Assembly: GCA_003563915.1 (NCBI GenBank)
Contig: PWTE01000246.1
Coordinates: 1 to 54,454 of the forward strand
DNA length: 54,454 bases
From: Nitriliruptoraceae bacterium
GTDB taxonomy: Bacteria > Actinomycetota > Nitriliruptoria > Nitriliruptorales > Nitriliruptoraceae
Direction: 5' to 3'
How positions within the stretch are numbered: position 1 is the first letter of the stretch; every line of letters starts with the position of its first letter. The translations under genes and the position numbers were made by a program. Positions 23,452 through 32,524 of this stretch are shown here, in pieces. The notes under the pieces were generated by a model. It was not told where the DNA came from, searched no databases, and saw only the letters and a program-made list of their open reading frames with translations.

Positions 23452-24855
23452 TCAGCGCCGTTGCGGGTCCAACCGGGCCATCAGCATCCGTGCACATTCG
23501 GCCACCGAGCCGGCCATGGACGGGTACACCGTGATCGTCTGCGCGAGCTGAGCGACCGTGAGCCGGTTCTGCACCGCCACGGCCAAGGGCTGGATCAGGT
23601 CGCTGGCACGTCGCGAGACGATGACCCCGCCGACGACCGTGCCCGACCCCACCATGGCGTGGACCTTCACGAACCCGTCGAGCGCGTTGATCATCTTCGA
23701 GCGGGGGTTGCCCCGGAAGTCCAGCCGTGCGGTCTCGACCGGGAACCCCGCCTCCTCGGCCTCGCTGGGCGAGAGACCGACGGTGGCGACCTCAGGATCG
23801 GTGAAGATCGTGGCAGCCACGGAGTCCCACCGGATGGGTTGGACCGCCTGACCCAAGGCGTGCCACATCGCGGTGCGTCCCTGCATGGCCGCGACCGACG
23901 CGAGCATCATGCGGCCCGTGACGTCCCCCGCGGCGTACACCCACCGGCAGGAGGTTCGACCGACCGAGTCGACGTCGATCGCTCCCCAGGAGTTCGGCTC
24001 CACCCCGACGTGCTCCAGCCCGAGGTCCTGCACGGTCGGCACCTGACCGACGGTGAACAACGCATGGCTGCCGACCACCTCGCTGCCATCCTTCAGACCG
24101 ACCGCGACCTCGTCACCGCGACGTTCGCACGAGATGGCCCGCGAGTTGCGCAGGATCGTCATGCCGCGGCGTTCGAAGACCTCCTCGATCACCGACGCGG
24201 CGTCGGGATCCTCGGTCGGCATGATCAGGTCCCGTGACGACACCAGCGTCACCTCGGATCCCAGACGCAGGAACGCGTGGGCGAACTCCGCGCCGGTCGC
24301 GCCCGACCCGACGACGACCAGGTGCTCCGGGACCGCGTCGAGGCCGTAGACCTGGTGCCCCGTCAGCACCCGTTCACCATCGGGCTCGAAGAACGGGAGC
24401 ACCCGCGCCGACGAGCCGGTCGCGATCAAGATGTAGTCCGCCTCGACCTCCCGCTCACCTCCGTCCTCGAGGTCCACGGTGACCTGGTGACTTCCGGACA
24501 GGCGCCCACGTCCGCGGAGCAGGTCCACACCCGACGCCTGGATCTTGCGCTCGATGTCCCGGGACTGCGAGGCACCCAGATCGAGCACGTGAGCCGCCAG
24601 CTTCGGGTAGTCGATCACCGGTTCATCGTCCTCGCCCAACGACGGGCGCACGCCCAACGCTTCGGCGTTGCGCCGCCACCCCATGGCCTCAGCTGCGACG
24701 ATGAGCGCCTTGGAGGGCACACAGTCCCACAGGACGCTGTTCCCACCGAGCCCTTCGTCCGCGACGATGGAGACGTCCGCTCCGAGTTCCGAGGCGACGA
24801 GCGCGGCTTCGTACGCCGCAGGGCCACCGCCGAGGATCACGATCCTTTGCGTCAC
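23452..24855 (-). CDS. lpdA: LpdA-type flavoprotein disulfide-reductase homologue (NAD(P)H-quinone reductase)
   Basis: A 467-residue FAD/NAD(P) enzyme of the pyridine nucleotide-disulfide family. It has the FAD loop ILGGGPAAYEAAL, the NAD loop VVVGSGATGAEFAHAFLRLG and the C-terminal dimerisation domain (DFRGNPRSKMINALDGFVKVH). The redox disulfide is missing: GGNSVLWDCVPSK has Ser40 where the first Cys should be, and the C-terminal His is replaced in VYPSMAGS. This is the Rv3303c (LpdA) pattern, which reduces quinones rather than dihydrolipoamide. The GTG at 24855 has CGAGG upstream. It probably supports redox homeostasis rather than a 2-oxoacid dehydrogenase. Confidence 0.88.
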   Translation of the reverse strand: MTQRIVILGGGPAAYEAALVASELGADVSIVADEGLGGNSVLWDCVPSKALIVAAEAMGWRRNAEALGVRPSLGEDDEPVIDYPKLAAHVLDLGASQSRDIERKIQASGVDLLRGRGRLSGSHQVTVDLEDGGEREVEADYILIATGSSARVLPFFEPDGERVLTGHQVYGLDAVPEHLVVVGSGATGAEFAHAFLRLGSEVTLVSSRDLIMPTEDPDAASVIEEVFERRGMTILRNSRAISCERRGDEVAVGLKDGSEVVGSHALFTVGQVPTVQDLGLEHVGVEPNSWGAIDVDSVGRTSCRWVYAAGDVTGRMMLASVAAMQGRTAMWHALGQAVQPIRWDSVAATIFTDPEVATVGLSPSEAEEAGFPVETARLDFRGNPRSKMINALDGFVKVHAMVGSGTVVGGVIVSRRASDLIQPLAVAVQNRLTVAQLAQTITVYPSMAGSVAECARMLMARLDPQRR

Positions 24856-24886
24856 CGGTACCTCGCCTGGTCGGGGGTGCCCTGGC

Positions 24887-24892
24887 ACCGTA
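24887..24892 (-). promoter_or_regulatory. Possible -10 box (TACGGT) for lpdA
   Basis: TACGGT on the minus strand, 32 nt before the GTG, overlapping a 6-bp inverted repeat GGTGCC-CT-GGCACC (24876-24889). Confidence 0.35.
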
Positions 24893-24939
24893 CCCGGCCG
24901 GCGCTCCCGGTCGCCGGGGTCGGAGGCGAGGGCACCAAC

Positions 24940-24945
24940 TAGCGT
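24940..24945 (+). promoter_or_regulatory. Possible -10 box (TAGCGT) for the NTF2-like gene
   Basis: TAGCGT, 44 nt before the ATG at 24990. Confidence 0.35.
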
Positions 24946-24989
24946 GAGGGGCCGACCGATCACAGCACCCACCGGAGGAGTTCGGACCC

Positions 24990-25376
24990 ATGGACCGCCA
25001 TCCCTTCCGCATCGCGGTAGAGGACGACGACGAGACGGCGGCCTTCGCCCTCCTCCACGATGACGTGGAGTTCCGCTCGCCCGTCGTGTACCGCCCGTAC
25101 CAGGGCAAGCCCGCGGTGGCCCACCTCCTGCACCATGCGAAGGCCACCCTCCGTGGCCTGACCTACCTCGACGAGATGCACGGTGACCGATCGGTCGCGT
25201 TGATCTTCCGGGCACAGGTCGGTGACAAGGAGGTCGAAGGACTCGACCACCTCACCTTGGACGAGGACGGGCGGATCGTCGGCTTCCGGGTGATGATCCG
25301 ACCGCTGTCGGGCCTGGTCGCGGTCGCTCAGGAGATGGGTGCCCGCCTGGAGGACGACCCGGTCCCCGACGCGTAG
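24990..25376 (+). CDS. NTF2/SnoaL-like small protein
   Basis: A 128-residue protein with the SnoaL/NTF2 cone pattern: an early helix (DDETAAFALLHDDVEFRSP), then strands including GDRSVALIFRAQVGD and EGLDHLTLDEDGRIVGFRVMIRP. Members bind small ligands or act as isomerases or dehydratases; no catalytic residues can be assigned here. It has no signal peptide. The ATG at 24990 follows GGAGGAG. It lies between lpdA (divergent) and the mutase gene (convergent, 9-bp gap). Confidence 0.8.
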   Translation: MDRHPFRIAVEDDDETAAFALLHDDVEFRSPVVYRPYQGKPAVAHLLHHAKATLRGLTYLDEMHGDRSVALIFRAQVGDKEVEGLDHLTLDEDGRIVGFRVMIRPLSGLVAVAQEMGARLEDDPVPDA

Positions 25377-25385
25377 CCCGCCTGC

Positions 25386-26978
25386 TCAGAAGCTGTCGCG
25401 GGGGGTGTAGCCGCCGAACTCGTCGCGCAGCACGTCACAGACCTCCTGGAGCGTCGCACGCCGCTTGAGGGCCTCGCGCATCGGAACCAGCAGGTTGTCC
25501 TGCGACGCTGCCGCCCGGCGGACGTCCTCGAGCGCGACGTCGACCGCGGCCTGGTCGCGGTCGCGCTTGACCGCCTCGATGCGGGCGATCTGGCCGTCAC
25601 GGATCGTCTCGTCGATCCGTTGCAGCTCCGGTTGGACGTCCTCGGACTCCAACGGGAAACGGTTCACCCCGACGACGATCCGATCCCCGCGGTCGATCTC
25701 CTTCGCGAGCTCGTAGGCAGCGCGCTCGATCTCGCCCTTCTGGTAGCCCTCCTCGATCGCCGGGACCGCCCCACCCAGGTCGTCGATGGTGTCGATCTCG
25801 GCCTGGACCTCCTGCTCGATGCGGTCGGTCAGGGACTCGATCAGGTACGACCCTGCCAGTGGATCGACGCTCGCCGGCACGTCGGTCTCGTGCGCGAGGA
25901 CCTGCTGGGTGCGCAGCGCGAGTCGAGCACTCTTCTCGGTCGGGAGCGCCAGGGCCTCGTCGAAGGAGTTGGTGTGCAGGGACTGCGTGCCTCCGAGCGT
26001 GGCCGCCAGGGCCTGGACCGTGACCCGGACCAGGTTGACCTCGGGCTGCTGCGCGGTCAGCTGTACCCCGGCGGTCTGGGTGTGGAACCGCAGCATCTGG
26101 CTCTTCGGGTCGGTCGCCCCGAACCGGTCCCGCATGATCCTGGCCCACAGACGACGGGCGGCCCGGAACTTCGCCACCTCCTCGAGCAACGTCGAGCGAG
26201 CGACGAAGAAGAAGGACAGGCGCGGAGCGAAGGCATCCACGTCCAGCCCGGCGTCGACCGCGGCCTGGACGTAGGCGATCCCGTCGGCCAGCGTGAAGGC
26301 CACCTCCTGCACCGGTGTCGCCCCGGCCTCACCCATGTGGTAGCCGGAGATCGAGATGGTGTTGAAGTTCGGTAGGTGCTCGGCGCAGTAGGCGAAGGTG
26401 TCCGAGATGATCCGCAGGCTGGGTGCCGGCGGGGAGATGTAGGTACCCCGGGCGATGTACTCCTTCAGCACGTCGTTCTGGATCGTGCCACGGAGCTTCT
26501 CGGGCGCGACCCCCTGCTCCTCCCCGACGATCTCGTACATCAGCAGCAGCAGGCTGGCCGGAGCGTTGATCGTCATCGACGTCGAGACCTGGTCCAGCGG
26601 GATCCCGTCGAACAGGGCCTGCATGTCCTCGACGGTGTCGATCGCCACGCCGACCTTCCCGACCTCGCCGGCCGCGAGATCGGCCGAGGAGTCGTAGCCC
26701 ATCTGCGTCGGCAGATCGAAGGCCACGGACAGGCCAGTGGTGCCCTGGTCGAGCAGGTACTTGTACCGCCGGTTGGACTCCTGCGCGGTCGACATCCCGG
26801 CGTACTGGCGCATCGTCCAGACCCGGCCGCGGTACATCGTCGGGTAGATCCCGCGCGTGTACGGGTAGACACCGGGCTCACCCAGCTGCGCGCCCGCATC
26901 GAAGTCGACCAGGTGATCCGGGCCGTAGACCGGCTCGAAGGGGAAGCCGCTGATCGTCAACTGCTCTGCGTCGGCCAT
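25386..26978 (-). CDS. mcmA1: Methylmalonyl-CoA mutase, catalytic large subunit
   Basis: A 530-residue TIM-barrel subunit that converts methylmalonyl-CoA to succinyl-CoA with coenzyme B12. It has [24 protein letters not shown] (Tyr59 of RQYAG), the Arg177 of ARGTYISPP, and GYHMGEAGA. In the family Tyr and Arg at these places select methylmalonyl-CoA over isobutyryl-CoA (Phe and Gln) and hydroxyisobutyryl-CoA (Ile), as I recall. It ends before the cobalamin-binding domain, which must be a separate protein encoded elsewhere. It completes the route from AccA/AccD to the TCA cycle. The ATG at 26978 has GAGG six bases upstream. Confidence 0.93.
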   Translation of the reverse strand: MADAEQLTISGFPFEPVYGPDHLVDFDAGAQLGEPGVYPYTRGIYPTMYRGRVWTMRQYAGMSTAQESNRRYKYLLDQGTTGLSVAFDLPTQMGYDSSADLAAGEVGKVGVAIDTVEDMQALFDGIPLDQVSTSMTINAPASLLLLMYEIVGEEQGVAPEKLRGTIQNDVLKEYIARGTYISPPAPSLRIISDTFAYCAEHLPNFNTISISGYHMGEAGATPVQEVAFTLADGIAYVQAAVDAGLDVDAFAPRLSFFFVARSTLLEEVAKFRAARRLWARIMRDRFGATDPKSQMLRFHTQTAGVQLTAQQPEVNLVRVTVQALAATLGGTQSLHTNSFDEALALPTEKSARLALRTQQVLAHETDVPASVDPLAGSYLIESLTDRIEQEVQAEIDTIDDLGGAVPAIEEGYQKGEIERAAYELAKEIDRGDRIVVGVNRFPLESEDVQPELQRIDETIRDGQIARIEAVKRDRDQAAVDVALEDVRRAAASQDNLLVPMREALKRRATLQEVCDVLRDEFGGYTPRDSF

Positions 26979-27006
26979 GCGTGCCTCGCCGCTCGGGGAC
27001 GGTCGT

Positions 27007-27012
27007 AGGCTA
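27007..27012 (-). promoter_or_regulatory. -10 box (TAGCCT) for the mutase gene
   Basis: TAGCCT on the minus strand, 29 nt before the mutase ATG, inside the near-palindrome GTAGGCTAC. Confidence 0.4.
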
Positions 27013-27063
27013 CGCCCCGCGCCGCCTGGTCCCGCAGTCGACGCTCCCTCACGCGCTGCGTCC

Positions 27064-27174
27064 CGAGTTGCGCATCGCTACGCGCTACATCTCGAGTTGC
27101 GCATCGCTACGCGCTACATCTCGAGTTGCGCATCGCTACGCGCTACATCTCGAGTTGCGCATCGCTACGCGCTG
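27064..27174. repeat. 29-bp tandem repeat, about 3.8 copies, at the sdhB 3' end
   Basis: Unit CGAGTTGCGCATCGCTACGC continuing GCTACATCT (29 bp), copies starting at 27064, 27093, 27122 and 27151 (the last is partial). The period is not a multiple of 3, so it is not coding in the plus sense. On the minus transcript each copy folds a 6-bp stem with a 4-nt loop (for example 27157-27172). The last copy contains the sdhB stop codon. Confidence 0.9.
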
Positions 27175-27917
27175 CGACGGTTCCGGAACTTCGCCTTCCT
27201 GTAGTCGCGGTTCATCATCGCGATGAAGTCGATCGAGATGCCCTTCGGGCAGGCGGCCTCGCACTCGCCCATGTTGGTGCAGGACCCGAAGTGCTCCTCC
27301 ATCACCTCGACCATCGCCTCGGTCCGCTCGTACCGCTCGGGCTGGCCCTGCGGCAGGGTGTTGAGCTGCGCGAGCTTCGCCGAGGTGAACAGCTGCCCCG
27401 CTCCGTTCGGACAGGCCGCCACGCACGCCCCACAGCCGATACACGCCGCGGCGTCCATCGCCAGGTCGGCGTCCTGCTTGGCGACCGGGATCAGGTTGGC
27501 GTCCGGGGCCGAGCCCGTATCGATGGAGATGTAACCACCGGCCTCGATGATGCGGTCGAAGGCGGAGCGGTCGACGACCAGATCCTTGACGATCGGGAAG
27601 CCGCTGGCGCGCCACGGCTCGAGGACGAGTTCATCACCGTCCTGGAAGGTCCGCATGTGCAGCTGGCAGGTCGCGGTCATCGACTGGGGCCCGTGGGCCC
27701 TCCCGTTGATCATCATCCCGCAGGTCCCGCAGATGCCCTCACGGCAGTCGTGCATGAACTCGATGGGCTCCTCGCCCTGCCCGATCAGGTCCTCGTTGAC
27801 CAGGTCGAGCATCTCGAGGAACGACGAGTCCGGAGAGATGTCGGTCGCCTCGTAGGTCTCGAAGCGGCCCGGGGCGTCCGGGCCAGCCTGTCGCCAGACA
27901 CGGAGGGTGAGGTTCAC
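27165..27917 (-). CDS. sdhB: Succinate dehydrogenase iron-sulfur subunit
   Basis: A 250-residue electron-transfer subunit. Cysteines for the [2Fe-2S] cluster lie in [12 protein letters not shown] and the following Cys of MTATC, for [4Fe-4S] in [12 protein letters not shown], and for [3Fe-4S] in [14 protein letters not shown]. It passes electrons from SdhA to the membrane cytochrome. The GTG start overlaps the SdhA stop (GTGA), and AGGAG stands eight bases upstream inside sdhA. The stop codon falls within the tandem repeat described at 27064-27174, so its last residues (RRSA) and stop come from the repeat edge. Confidence 0.95.
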   Translation of the reverse strand: MNLTLRVWRQAGPDAPGRFETYEATDISPDSSFLEMLDLVNEDLIGQGEEPIEFMHDCREGICGTCGMMINGRAHGPQSMTATCQLHMRTFQDGDELVLEPWRASGFPIVKDLVVDRSAFDRIIEAGGYISIDTGSAPDANLIPVAKQDADLAMDAAACIGCGACVAACPNGAGQLFTSAKLAQLNTLPQGQPERYERTEAMVEVMEEHFGSCTNMGECEAACPKGISIDFIAMMNRDYRKAKFRNRRSA

Positions 27918-29827
27918 TTGTAGCTCCTCTGGGTGAGCTTCACGTACTCGAACTCGAGCGGCTCACGGTGCTCGACGGGCTCCGAGCCCTGCCCGGTCCA
28001 CTCCCACGCGCTGACGTGGGCGAAGTCGTCGTCGTCGCGGAGCGCCTCGCCTTCCTCGGTCTGGCTCTCCACGCGGAAGTGTCCGCCGCAGGACTCGCGA
28101 CGGGTCAGCGCATCGCGGCACATCAGCTCGGCCAACTCGAAGAAGTCGGCGACCCGACCGGCCTTCTCCAGTGACGAGTTCAGCGTCTCCGCGGATCCGA
28201 GCACCCGCACGTCCTGCTCGAACTCCTCGCGCAGCGCGGGGATCTCGGACAGGGCCTTTTCGAGCCCGGCCTCGCTGCGCTCCATCCCGCAGTGGTCCCA
28301 CAGGATCTTGCCGAGCTCCCGGTGGAACCAGTCGACCGATCGCGTGCCGTTGGTCGCCAGGAACCGGTCGACCTGCGCCTTCACGTCGGCCTCGGCCTGG
28401 TCGAACTCTGACGCCGAGGTGTCGACGGGCGTCGAACCGAGTTGCGGGGCGAGGTAGTCGCCGATCGTGTAGGGCAGCACGAAGTAGCCGTCCGCCAGCC
28501 CCTGCATGAGCGCCGAGGCACCAAGCCGGTTGGCGCCGTGATCCGAGAAGTTGGCCTCACCGATCGCGAACAACCCGGGGATGGTCGTCTGCAGGTGGTA
28601 GTCCACCCATAGCCCGCCCATCGTGTAGTGCGGTGCCGGGTAGATGCGCATCGGCACCTGGTAGGGGTCCTCGCCGGTGATGCGCTCGTACATCTCGAAC
28701 AGGTTGCCGTACTTGTCGGCGACCGCGTCACGGCCGAGCCGCCCGATCGCGTCGGCGAAGTCGAGGAAGACCCCGTTCTTCAAGGGTCCGACCCCCTTGC
28801 CGGCGTCGACCTGGGTCTTGGCGTTGCGCGAGGCCACGTCGCGGGGCACCAGGTTGCCGAAGGCCGGGTACTTCACCTCGAGGTAGTAGTCGCGGTCCTC
28901 CTCCGGGATGTCCCCGGGCGCGCGGGTCTCGTCCGGGTCCTTCGGGACCCAGATCCGCCCGTCGTTGCGCAGCGACTCCGACATCAGCGTCAGCTTGGAC
29001 TGGAACTCGTCGGAGGAGGGGATGGCGGTCGGATGGATCTGCGTGAAGCAGGGGTTCGCGAAGAAGGCTCCTTTCCGGTGTGCCCGCCACGCGGCCGTCA
29101 CGTTGGACGACATCGCCATCGTCGACAGGTAGAAGGCGTTGGAGTAGCCACCGGTTCCGAGGACCACCGCGTGCGCCGAGTGGCGGCTGATCTCCCCGGT
29201 GTTCAGATCGCGGACGATGATGCCGGCCGCCTTGCCGTCGACCACGACCACATCCAACATCTCGAGCCCGGTGTGCAACTCGACCGTGCCGGCCTTCACC
29301 TGACGGGACAGCGCCTGGTACGCACCGAGCAGCAGCTGCTGGCCGGTCTGGCCGCGGGCGTAGAACGTCCGGCTGACCTGCGCTCCACCGAAGGAGCGGT
29401 TGTCAAGCAACCCGCCGTACTCGCGGGCGAACGGCACGCCCTGCGCCACGCACTGGTCGATGATGTTGTTGGACACCTCGGCGAGCCGGTAGACGTTGGC
29501 CTCGCGGGAGCGGTAGTCGCCACCCTTCACGGTGTCGTAGAACAGCCGGAAGATCGAGTCGCCGTCCGAGTGGTAGTTCTTCGCGGCGTTGATCCCACCC
29601 TGCGCGGCGATCGAGTGCGCCCGGCGAGCCGAGTCATGGTAGGTGAACGCCTTCACCCGGTACCCGAGCTCACCGAGGGTGGCTGCGGCGGAGGCTCCTG
29701 CGAGCCCCGTCCCCACGACGATGATCTCGAACTTCCGCTTGTTCGCCGGGTTGACCAGCTTCATGTCGAACTTGTGGTTCTCCCACTTGGTCTCGATGGG
29801 ACCCTCGGGGGTCTTGGCGTCGAGCAT
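27914..29827 (-). CDS. sdhA: Succinate dehydrogenase flavoprotein subunit
   Basis: A 637-residue flavoprotein that oxidises succinate to fumarate. It has [20 protein letters not shown] for FAD binding and [15 protein letters not shown], whose His is the covalent FAD attachment site. Substrate-binding segments are found in [11 protein letters not shown] and in the [30 protein letters not shown] stretch. The long form with an N-terminal extension fits the B-type (diheme cytochrome b) complexes of actinobacteria and epsilonproteobacteria. It forms an operon sdhC-sdhA-sdhB here. The ATG at 29827 is supported by alignment; the ribosome-binding site is weak. Confidence 0.95.
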   Translation of the reverse strand: MLDAKTPEGPIETKWENHKFDMKLVNPANKRKFEIIVVGTGLAGASAAATLGELGYRVKAFTYHDSARRAHSIAAQGGINAAKNYHSDGDSIFRLFYDTVKGGDYRSREANVYRLAEVSNNIIDQCVAQGVPFAREYGGLLDNRSFGGAQVSRTFYARGQTGQQLLLGAYQALSRQVKAGTVELHTGLEMLDVVVVDGKAAGIIVRDLNTGEISRHSAHAVVLGTGGYSNAFYLSTMAMSSNVTAAWRAHRKGAFFANPCFTQIHPTAIPSSDEFQSKLTLMSESLRNDGRIWVPKDPDETRAPGDIPEEDRDYYLEVKYPAFGNLVPRDVASRNAKTQVDAGKGVGPLKNGVFLDFADAIGRLGRDAVADKYGNLFEMYERITGEDPYQVPMRIYPAPHYTMGGLWVDYHLQTTIPGLFAIGEANFSDHGANRLGASALMQGLADGYFVLPYTIGDYLAPQLGSTPVDTSASEFDQAEADVKAQVDRFLATNGTRSVDWFHRELGKILWDHCGMERSEAGLEKALSEIPALREEFEQDVRVLGSAETLNSSLEKAGRVADFFELAELMCRDALTRRESCGGHFRVESQTEEGEALRDDDDFAHVSAWEWTGQGSEPVEHREPLEFEYVKLTQRSYK

Positions 29828-29900
29828 GGTTCACGCCTTCGTGTCGGGGACGGCTCGTAGCGGGTTCGAAGCTGCGCGGGGTGAGGCCGCCGAGCTCGGG

Positions 29901-30635
29901 TCAGGAGATGAGACCGACCTGCACGGCGATGGGGAAGGAGAGGTTCCCGCCGACCACGACGACCGTGAAGCCGACCGCCAGGGCACGGCGCCAGTGGTTG
30001 AAGCGCCGGTTGTTGATCCCGAGCGACTGGAACAGGCTCCACACCCCGTGGTAGAGGTGGACCCCCAGAGCGAGGTTCGCGACGAGGTAGAACGCCGCGA
30101 CCGCGGGGACCGAGAAGCTCGCGACGACCTTGTCGTAGACGGTCGCGCCGGCCTCCGCGGGGTTGACCCAACCCCAGGTCAGGTCGGCGAGGTGATAGGC
30201 GACGAACAGCAACACGATCGTGCCGGTCCAGATCATGGTCCGGGAGGCGAAGTCCGCGGCGACGTAGTCGCGCTTCGAGCGGTACGACTCCGGCCGAGCC
30301 TGCTTGTTCATCCGGGTCAACTGCACGGCGGCGACGACGTGCACGACGAGCGAGACGAGTAGGACGAGCCGCAGCAGGTTCAGCATCCCGGACTCGGGCA
30401 GGATCGGCGTCAGCAAGCCCTCGCGGAGGAACTCGGCGTACTTGTTGAACTCCTCGGGACCCTGGTAGAGCTTGAGGTTGCCCAGCATGTGGGCCAGCAC
30501 GTACCCCATGAACACGATGCCGCTGATGGCCATCAGGTACTTCTTACCGAGAGCCGAGCGGTACAGCTCGACGAGGAACGGCGTACGCCGCGAACCCGTC
30601 GCCGCGTCGTCGCCGTGCGAGACCTTGGTCGCCAT
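29901..30635 (-). CDS. sdhC: Succinate dehydrogenase cytochrome b subunit
   Basis: A 244-residue five-helix membrane protein of the B-type diheme family. It begins with a soluble part, then SALGKKYLMAISGIVFMGYVLAHMLGNLK. Histidines in the helices (for example in VLAHML, VVHVVA, AYHLADL and LGVHLYHGVW) fit two hemes. It anchors SdhAB and transfers electrons to menaquinone. No SdhD is expected for this type. It is the first gene of the operon, with AGGAG seven bases before the ATG. Confidence 0.94.
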   Translation of the reverse strand: MATKVSHGDDAATGSRRTPFLVELYRSALGKKYLMAISGIVFMGYVLAHMLGNLKLYQGPEEFNKYAEFLREGLLTPILPESGMLNLLRLVLLVSLVVHVVAAVQLTRMNKQARPESYRSKRDYVAADFASRTMIWTGTIVLLFVAYHLADLTWGWVNPAEAGATVYDKVVASFSVPAVAAFYLVANLALGVHLYHGVWSLFQSLGINNRRFNHWRRALAVGFTVVVVGGNLSFPIAVQVGLIS

Positions 30636-30668
30636 CGAGAGCTCCTGCGGGGGGACGGCCGGAACGTC

Positions 30669-30736
30669 GGTTCGAGACTACCACCGGCCGTCTGGCCACC
30701 TTCCAGCCGACGGTCCCCGCCGACAGGGTTCGAGAC
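30669..30736. repeat. Direct repeat GGTTCGAGAC in the sdh-gdh intergenic region
   Basis: Identical 10-mers at 30669-30678 and 30727-30736 within the 228-bp divergent region. The first overlaps the sdh -10 box. Confidence 0.45.
30675..30680 (-). promoter_or_regulatory. -10 box (TAGTCT) for the sdhCAB operon
   Basis: TAGTCT on the minus strand, 40 nt before the sdhC ATG. Confidence 0.4.
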
Positions 30737-30753
30737 CTCCCCTCCGGCTGGAT

Positions 30754-30765
30754 CGCAGATCTGCG
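30754..30765. promoter_or_regulatory. 12-bp perfect palindrome CGCAGATCTGCG between sdhC and the dehydrogenase
   Basis: Perfect dyad in the middle of the divergent intergenic region, upstream of both genes. The binding factor is unknown. Confidence 0.35.
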
Positions 30766-30863
30766 GGCCGTATCGAAGGGCGGCCCCGTGACCACAGGCT
30801 CGACGGAGCGGCGCTCGGCTGCTTGCATCCCGCTGGGAGCAGCGACGGGCCGAGGGAACCTCC

Positions 30864-32126
30864 ATGGAACTGACCGAACAGATGACCCCCTTCGAGGCGG
30901 TCAACTACTTCTTCCAGCGGGCGGCGAGCAACCAGGAGCTCGCCGACAGTGCGATCGCGATGTTGTCCGGGACCTTCCGCGAGCTTCGCGTCCAGGTGCC
31001 GTACCGCTGCGACGACGGACACATGGAGATCGCCTACGGCTACCGGGTCCAACACAACGCCGCCCGTGGGCCGTACAAGGGTGGCATCCGCTACCACCCC
31101 GATGCCGACATCGACGAGGTGCGCGCGCTGGCCTCGCTGATGACGTGGAAGACCGCACTCGTCGACGTGCCGTTCGGAGGAGCCAAGGGCGGTGTCCAGG
31201 TCGATGCCACCCAGCTCAGCGAGCGCGAGAAGGAGCAGGTCACACGCCGCTACGCCGACCAGATCAGTCACATCATCGGGCCGACGCGCGACATCCCCGC
31301 GCCCGACATGGGGACCAACGCGCAGACCATGAGCTGGATCATGGATCAGTACGGCCGCAAGGTCGGTCACACGACGCAGATCGTCACCGGGAAGCCGGTA
31401 CCGCTGGGAGGCTCCTTCGGGCGCGAGGAAGCGACCGGCCGCGGGGTCGTCGTCACGATGGAAGAGGCCGTCAGGGAACTCGGTCTCGGTGAGCCCGAGG
31501 ACCTGACGATCGCGATCCAGGGCTTCGGCAACGTCGGTTCCTGGGCCGGGCACATCGCGGCCGAGCGGGGTTACCGCATCGTGGCGACCTCGGACGTCAA
31601 CGGGGGGATCTATGCGGCCGACGGGTTCAAGGTGGACGACCTGACCGCGCACGTCCACGAGAGCGGATCGGTGGTCGACTTCCCGGGGAGCGAGCCGATC
31701 AGCAACGAGGATCTGCTCGAACTCGACGTCGACGTGCTGATCCCCGCCGCGCTCGGCGAGGTGATCACGCACGAGAACTGCGAAGCGATCCGCGCCAAGC
31801 TGATCGTCGAGGCAGCGAACCACCCCGTGACCCCGGTCGCGGACTACGCCCTGGAGGACCGTGGTGTGCTCATCGTCCCTGACATCCTGGCGAACGCCGG
31901 AGGCGTGACGGTCAGCTACTTCGAGTGGGTCCAGAACAACCAGGAGATCCGCTGGGAACTGGACGACGTCAACCGTCGCCTCGAGCTCAAGCTGCAGCGG
32001 GCCTACCGTGAGTGCCGGGACTTCCAGCAGAGCCACGCGAGTGAGGACATGAGCTTCCGGGAGGCGGCCTTCAGCCTCTCCGTGGAGCGCGTCGTCGAGG
32101 CAGCGACCCTGCGCGGCTACCTCTGA
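30864..32126 (+). CDS. gdhA: Glutamate dehydrogenase (Glu/Leu/Phe/Val family)
   Basis: A 420-residue NAD(P)-dependent enzyme that interconverts glutamate and 2-oxoglutarate with ammonia. The substrate domain has GPYKGGIRYHP, DVPFGGAKGGVQVD (active-site Lys) and PAPDMGTNAQTMSWIMD. The nucleotide domain begins near IAIQGFGNVGSWA and ends with LANAGGVTVSYFEWVQN. The 420-residue length is that of the hexameric GudB/RocG class. It links nitrogen metabolism with the TCA genes beside it. ATG at 30864, preceded by GAGGG. Confidence 0.93.
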   Translation: MELTEQMTPFEAVNYFFQRAASNQELADSAIAMLSGTFRELRVQVPYRCDDGHMEIAYGYRVQHNAARGPYKGGIRYHPDADIDEVRALASLMTWKTALVDVPFGGAKGGVQVDATQLSEREKEQVTRRYADQISHIIGPTRDIPAPDMGTNAQTMSWIMDQYGRKVGHTTQIVTGKPVPLGGSFGREEATGRGVVVTMEEAVRELGLGEPEDLTIAIQGFGNVGSWAGHIAAERGYRIVATSDVNGGIYAADGFKVDDLTAHVHESGSVVDFPGSEPISNEDLLELDVDVLIPAALGEVITHENCEAIRAKLIVEAANHPVTPVADYALEDRGVLIVPDILANAGGVTVSYFEWVQNNQEIRWELDDVNRRLELKLQRAYRECRDFQQSHASEDMSFREAAFSLSVERVVEAATLRGYL

Positions 32127-32144
32127 ACCGCCAGGGGTGACGGC

Positions 32145-32477
32145 TCAGCCTCCCAGGAGACGTCCTAGGAACCCACCGGGCCCCTTGCGCTCCAGCTCCG
32201 CGGGGTCGAGGTCCTCGGGGAGTCGGTCGGGAACCTCGCTGGCGACCGTCCGCAGGACCTCCCGCGAGGTCGGGTTCACCAACGCGACATCGCCCACCCG
32301 CACGGTGGGAACGGTCTCGTTACCGCGGGCCACGGACCGGACGAACTCCGCCGCCTCGGGATCGTCCCAGATGTTCCGCCGCTGGAAGTCGAGCCCCGAG
32401 CGCTCGAGACCTGACAGCAGAGCCGAACAGAACCCGCAACCAGGGCGCCAGTAGACGATCGGGGGCGGGCTGGTCAT
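32145..32477 (-). CDS. Glutaredoxin-like protein (mycoredoxin-type)
   Basis: A 110-residue thioredoxin-fold protein with the active site CGFC in YWRPGCGFCSALL and the cis-Pro segment ETVPTVRVG. In actinobacteria such proteins often use mycothiol as co-reductant (mycoredoxin); this is inferred. The C-terminus extends about 30 residues beyond a minimal glutaredoxin. It converges on the glutamate dehydrogenase gene with an 18-bp gap. The ATG at 32477 is directly preceded by a 14-bp palindrome. Confidence 0.85.
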   Translation of the reverse strand: MTSPPPIVYWRPGCGFCSALLSGLERSGLDFQRRNIWDDPEAAEFVRSVARGNETVPTVRVGDVALVNPTSREVLRTVASEVPDRLPEDLDPAELERKGPGGFLGRLLGG

Positions 32478-32491
32478 CGAGAGGCCTCTCG
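32478..32491. promoter_or_regulatory. 14-bp perfect palindrome overlapping the glutaredoxin ribosome-binding site
   Basis: CGAGAGGCCTCTCG lies immediately before the start codon; in the mRNA it could fold over the GAGAGG ribosome-binding site. Confidence 0.35.
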
Positions 32492-32524
32492 TTCACGGGC
32501 ACGATGTTGCGGTGTCCTGGCTGC

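Noticed and set aside
27064-27174. Possible CRISPR array because the repeat unit is 29 bp
   Set aside because: The copies are directly adjacent with no spacers, there are fewer than four, and no cas genes are nearby.
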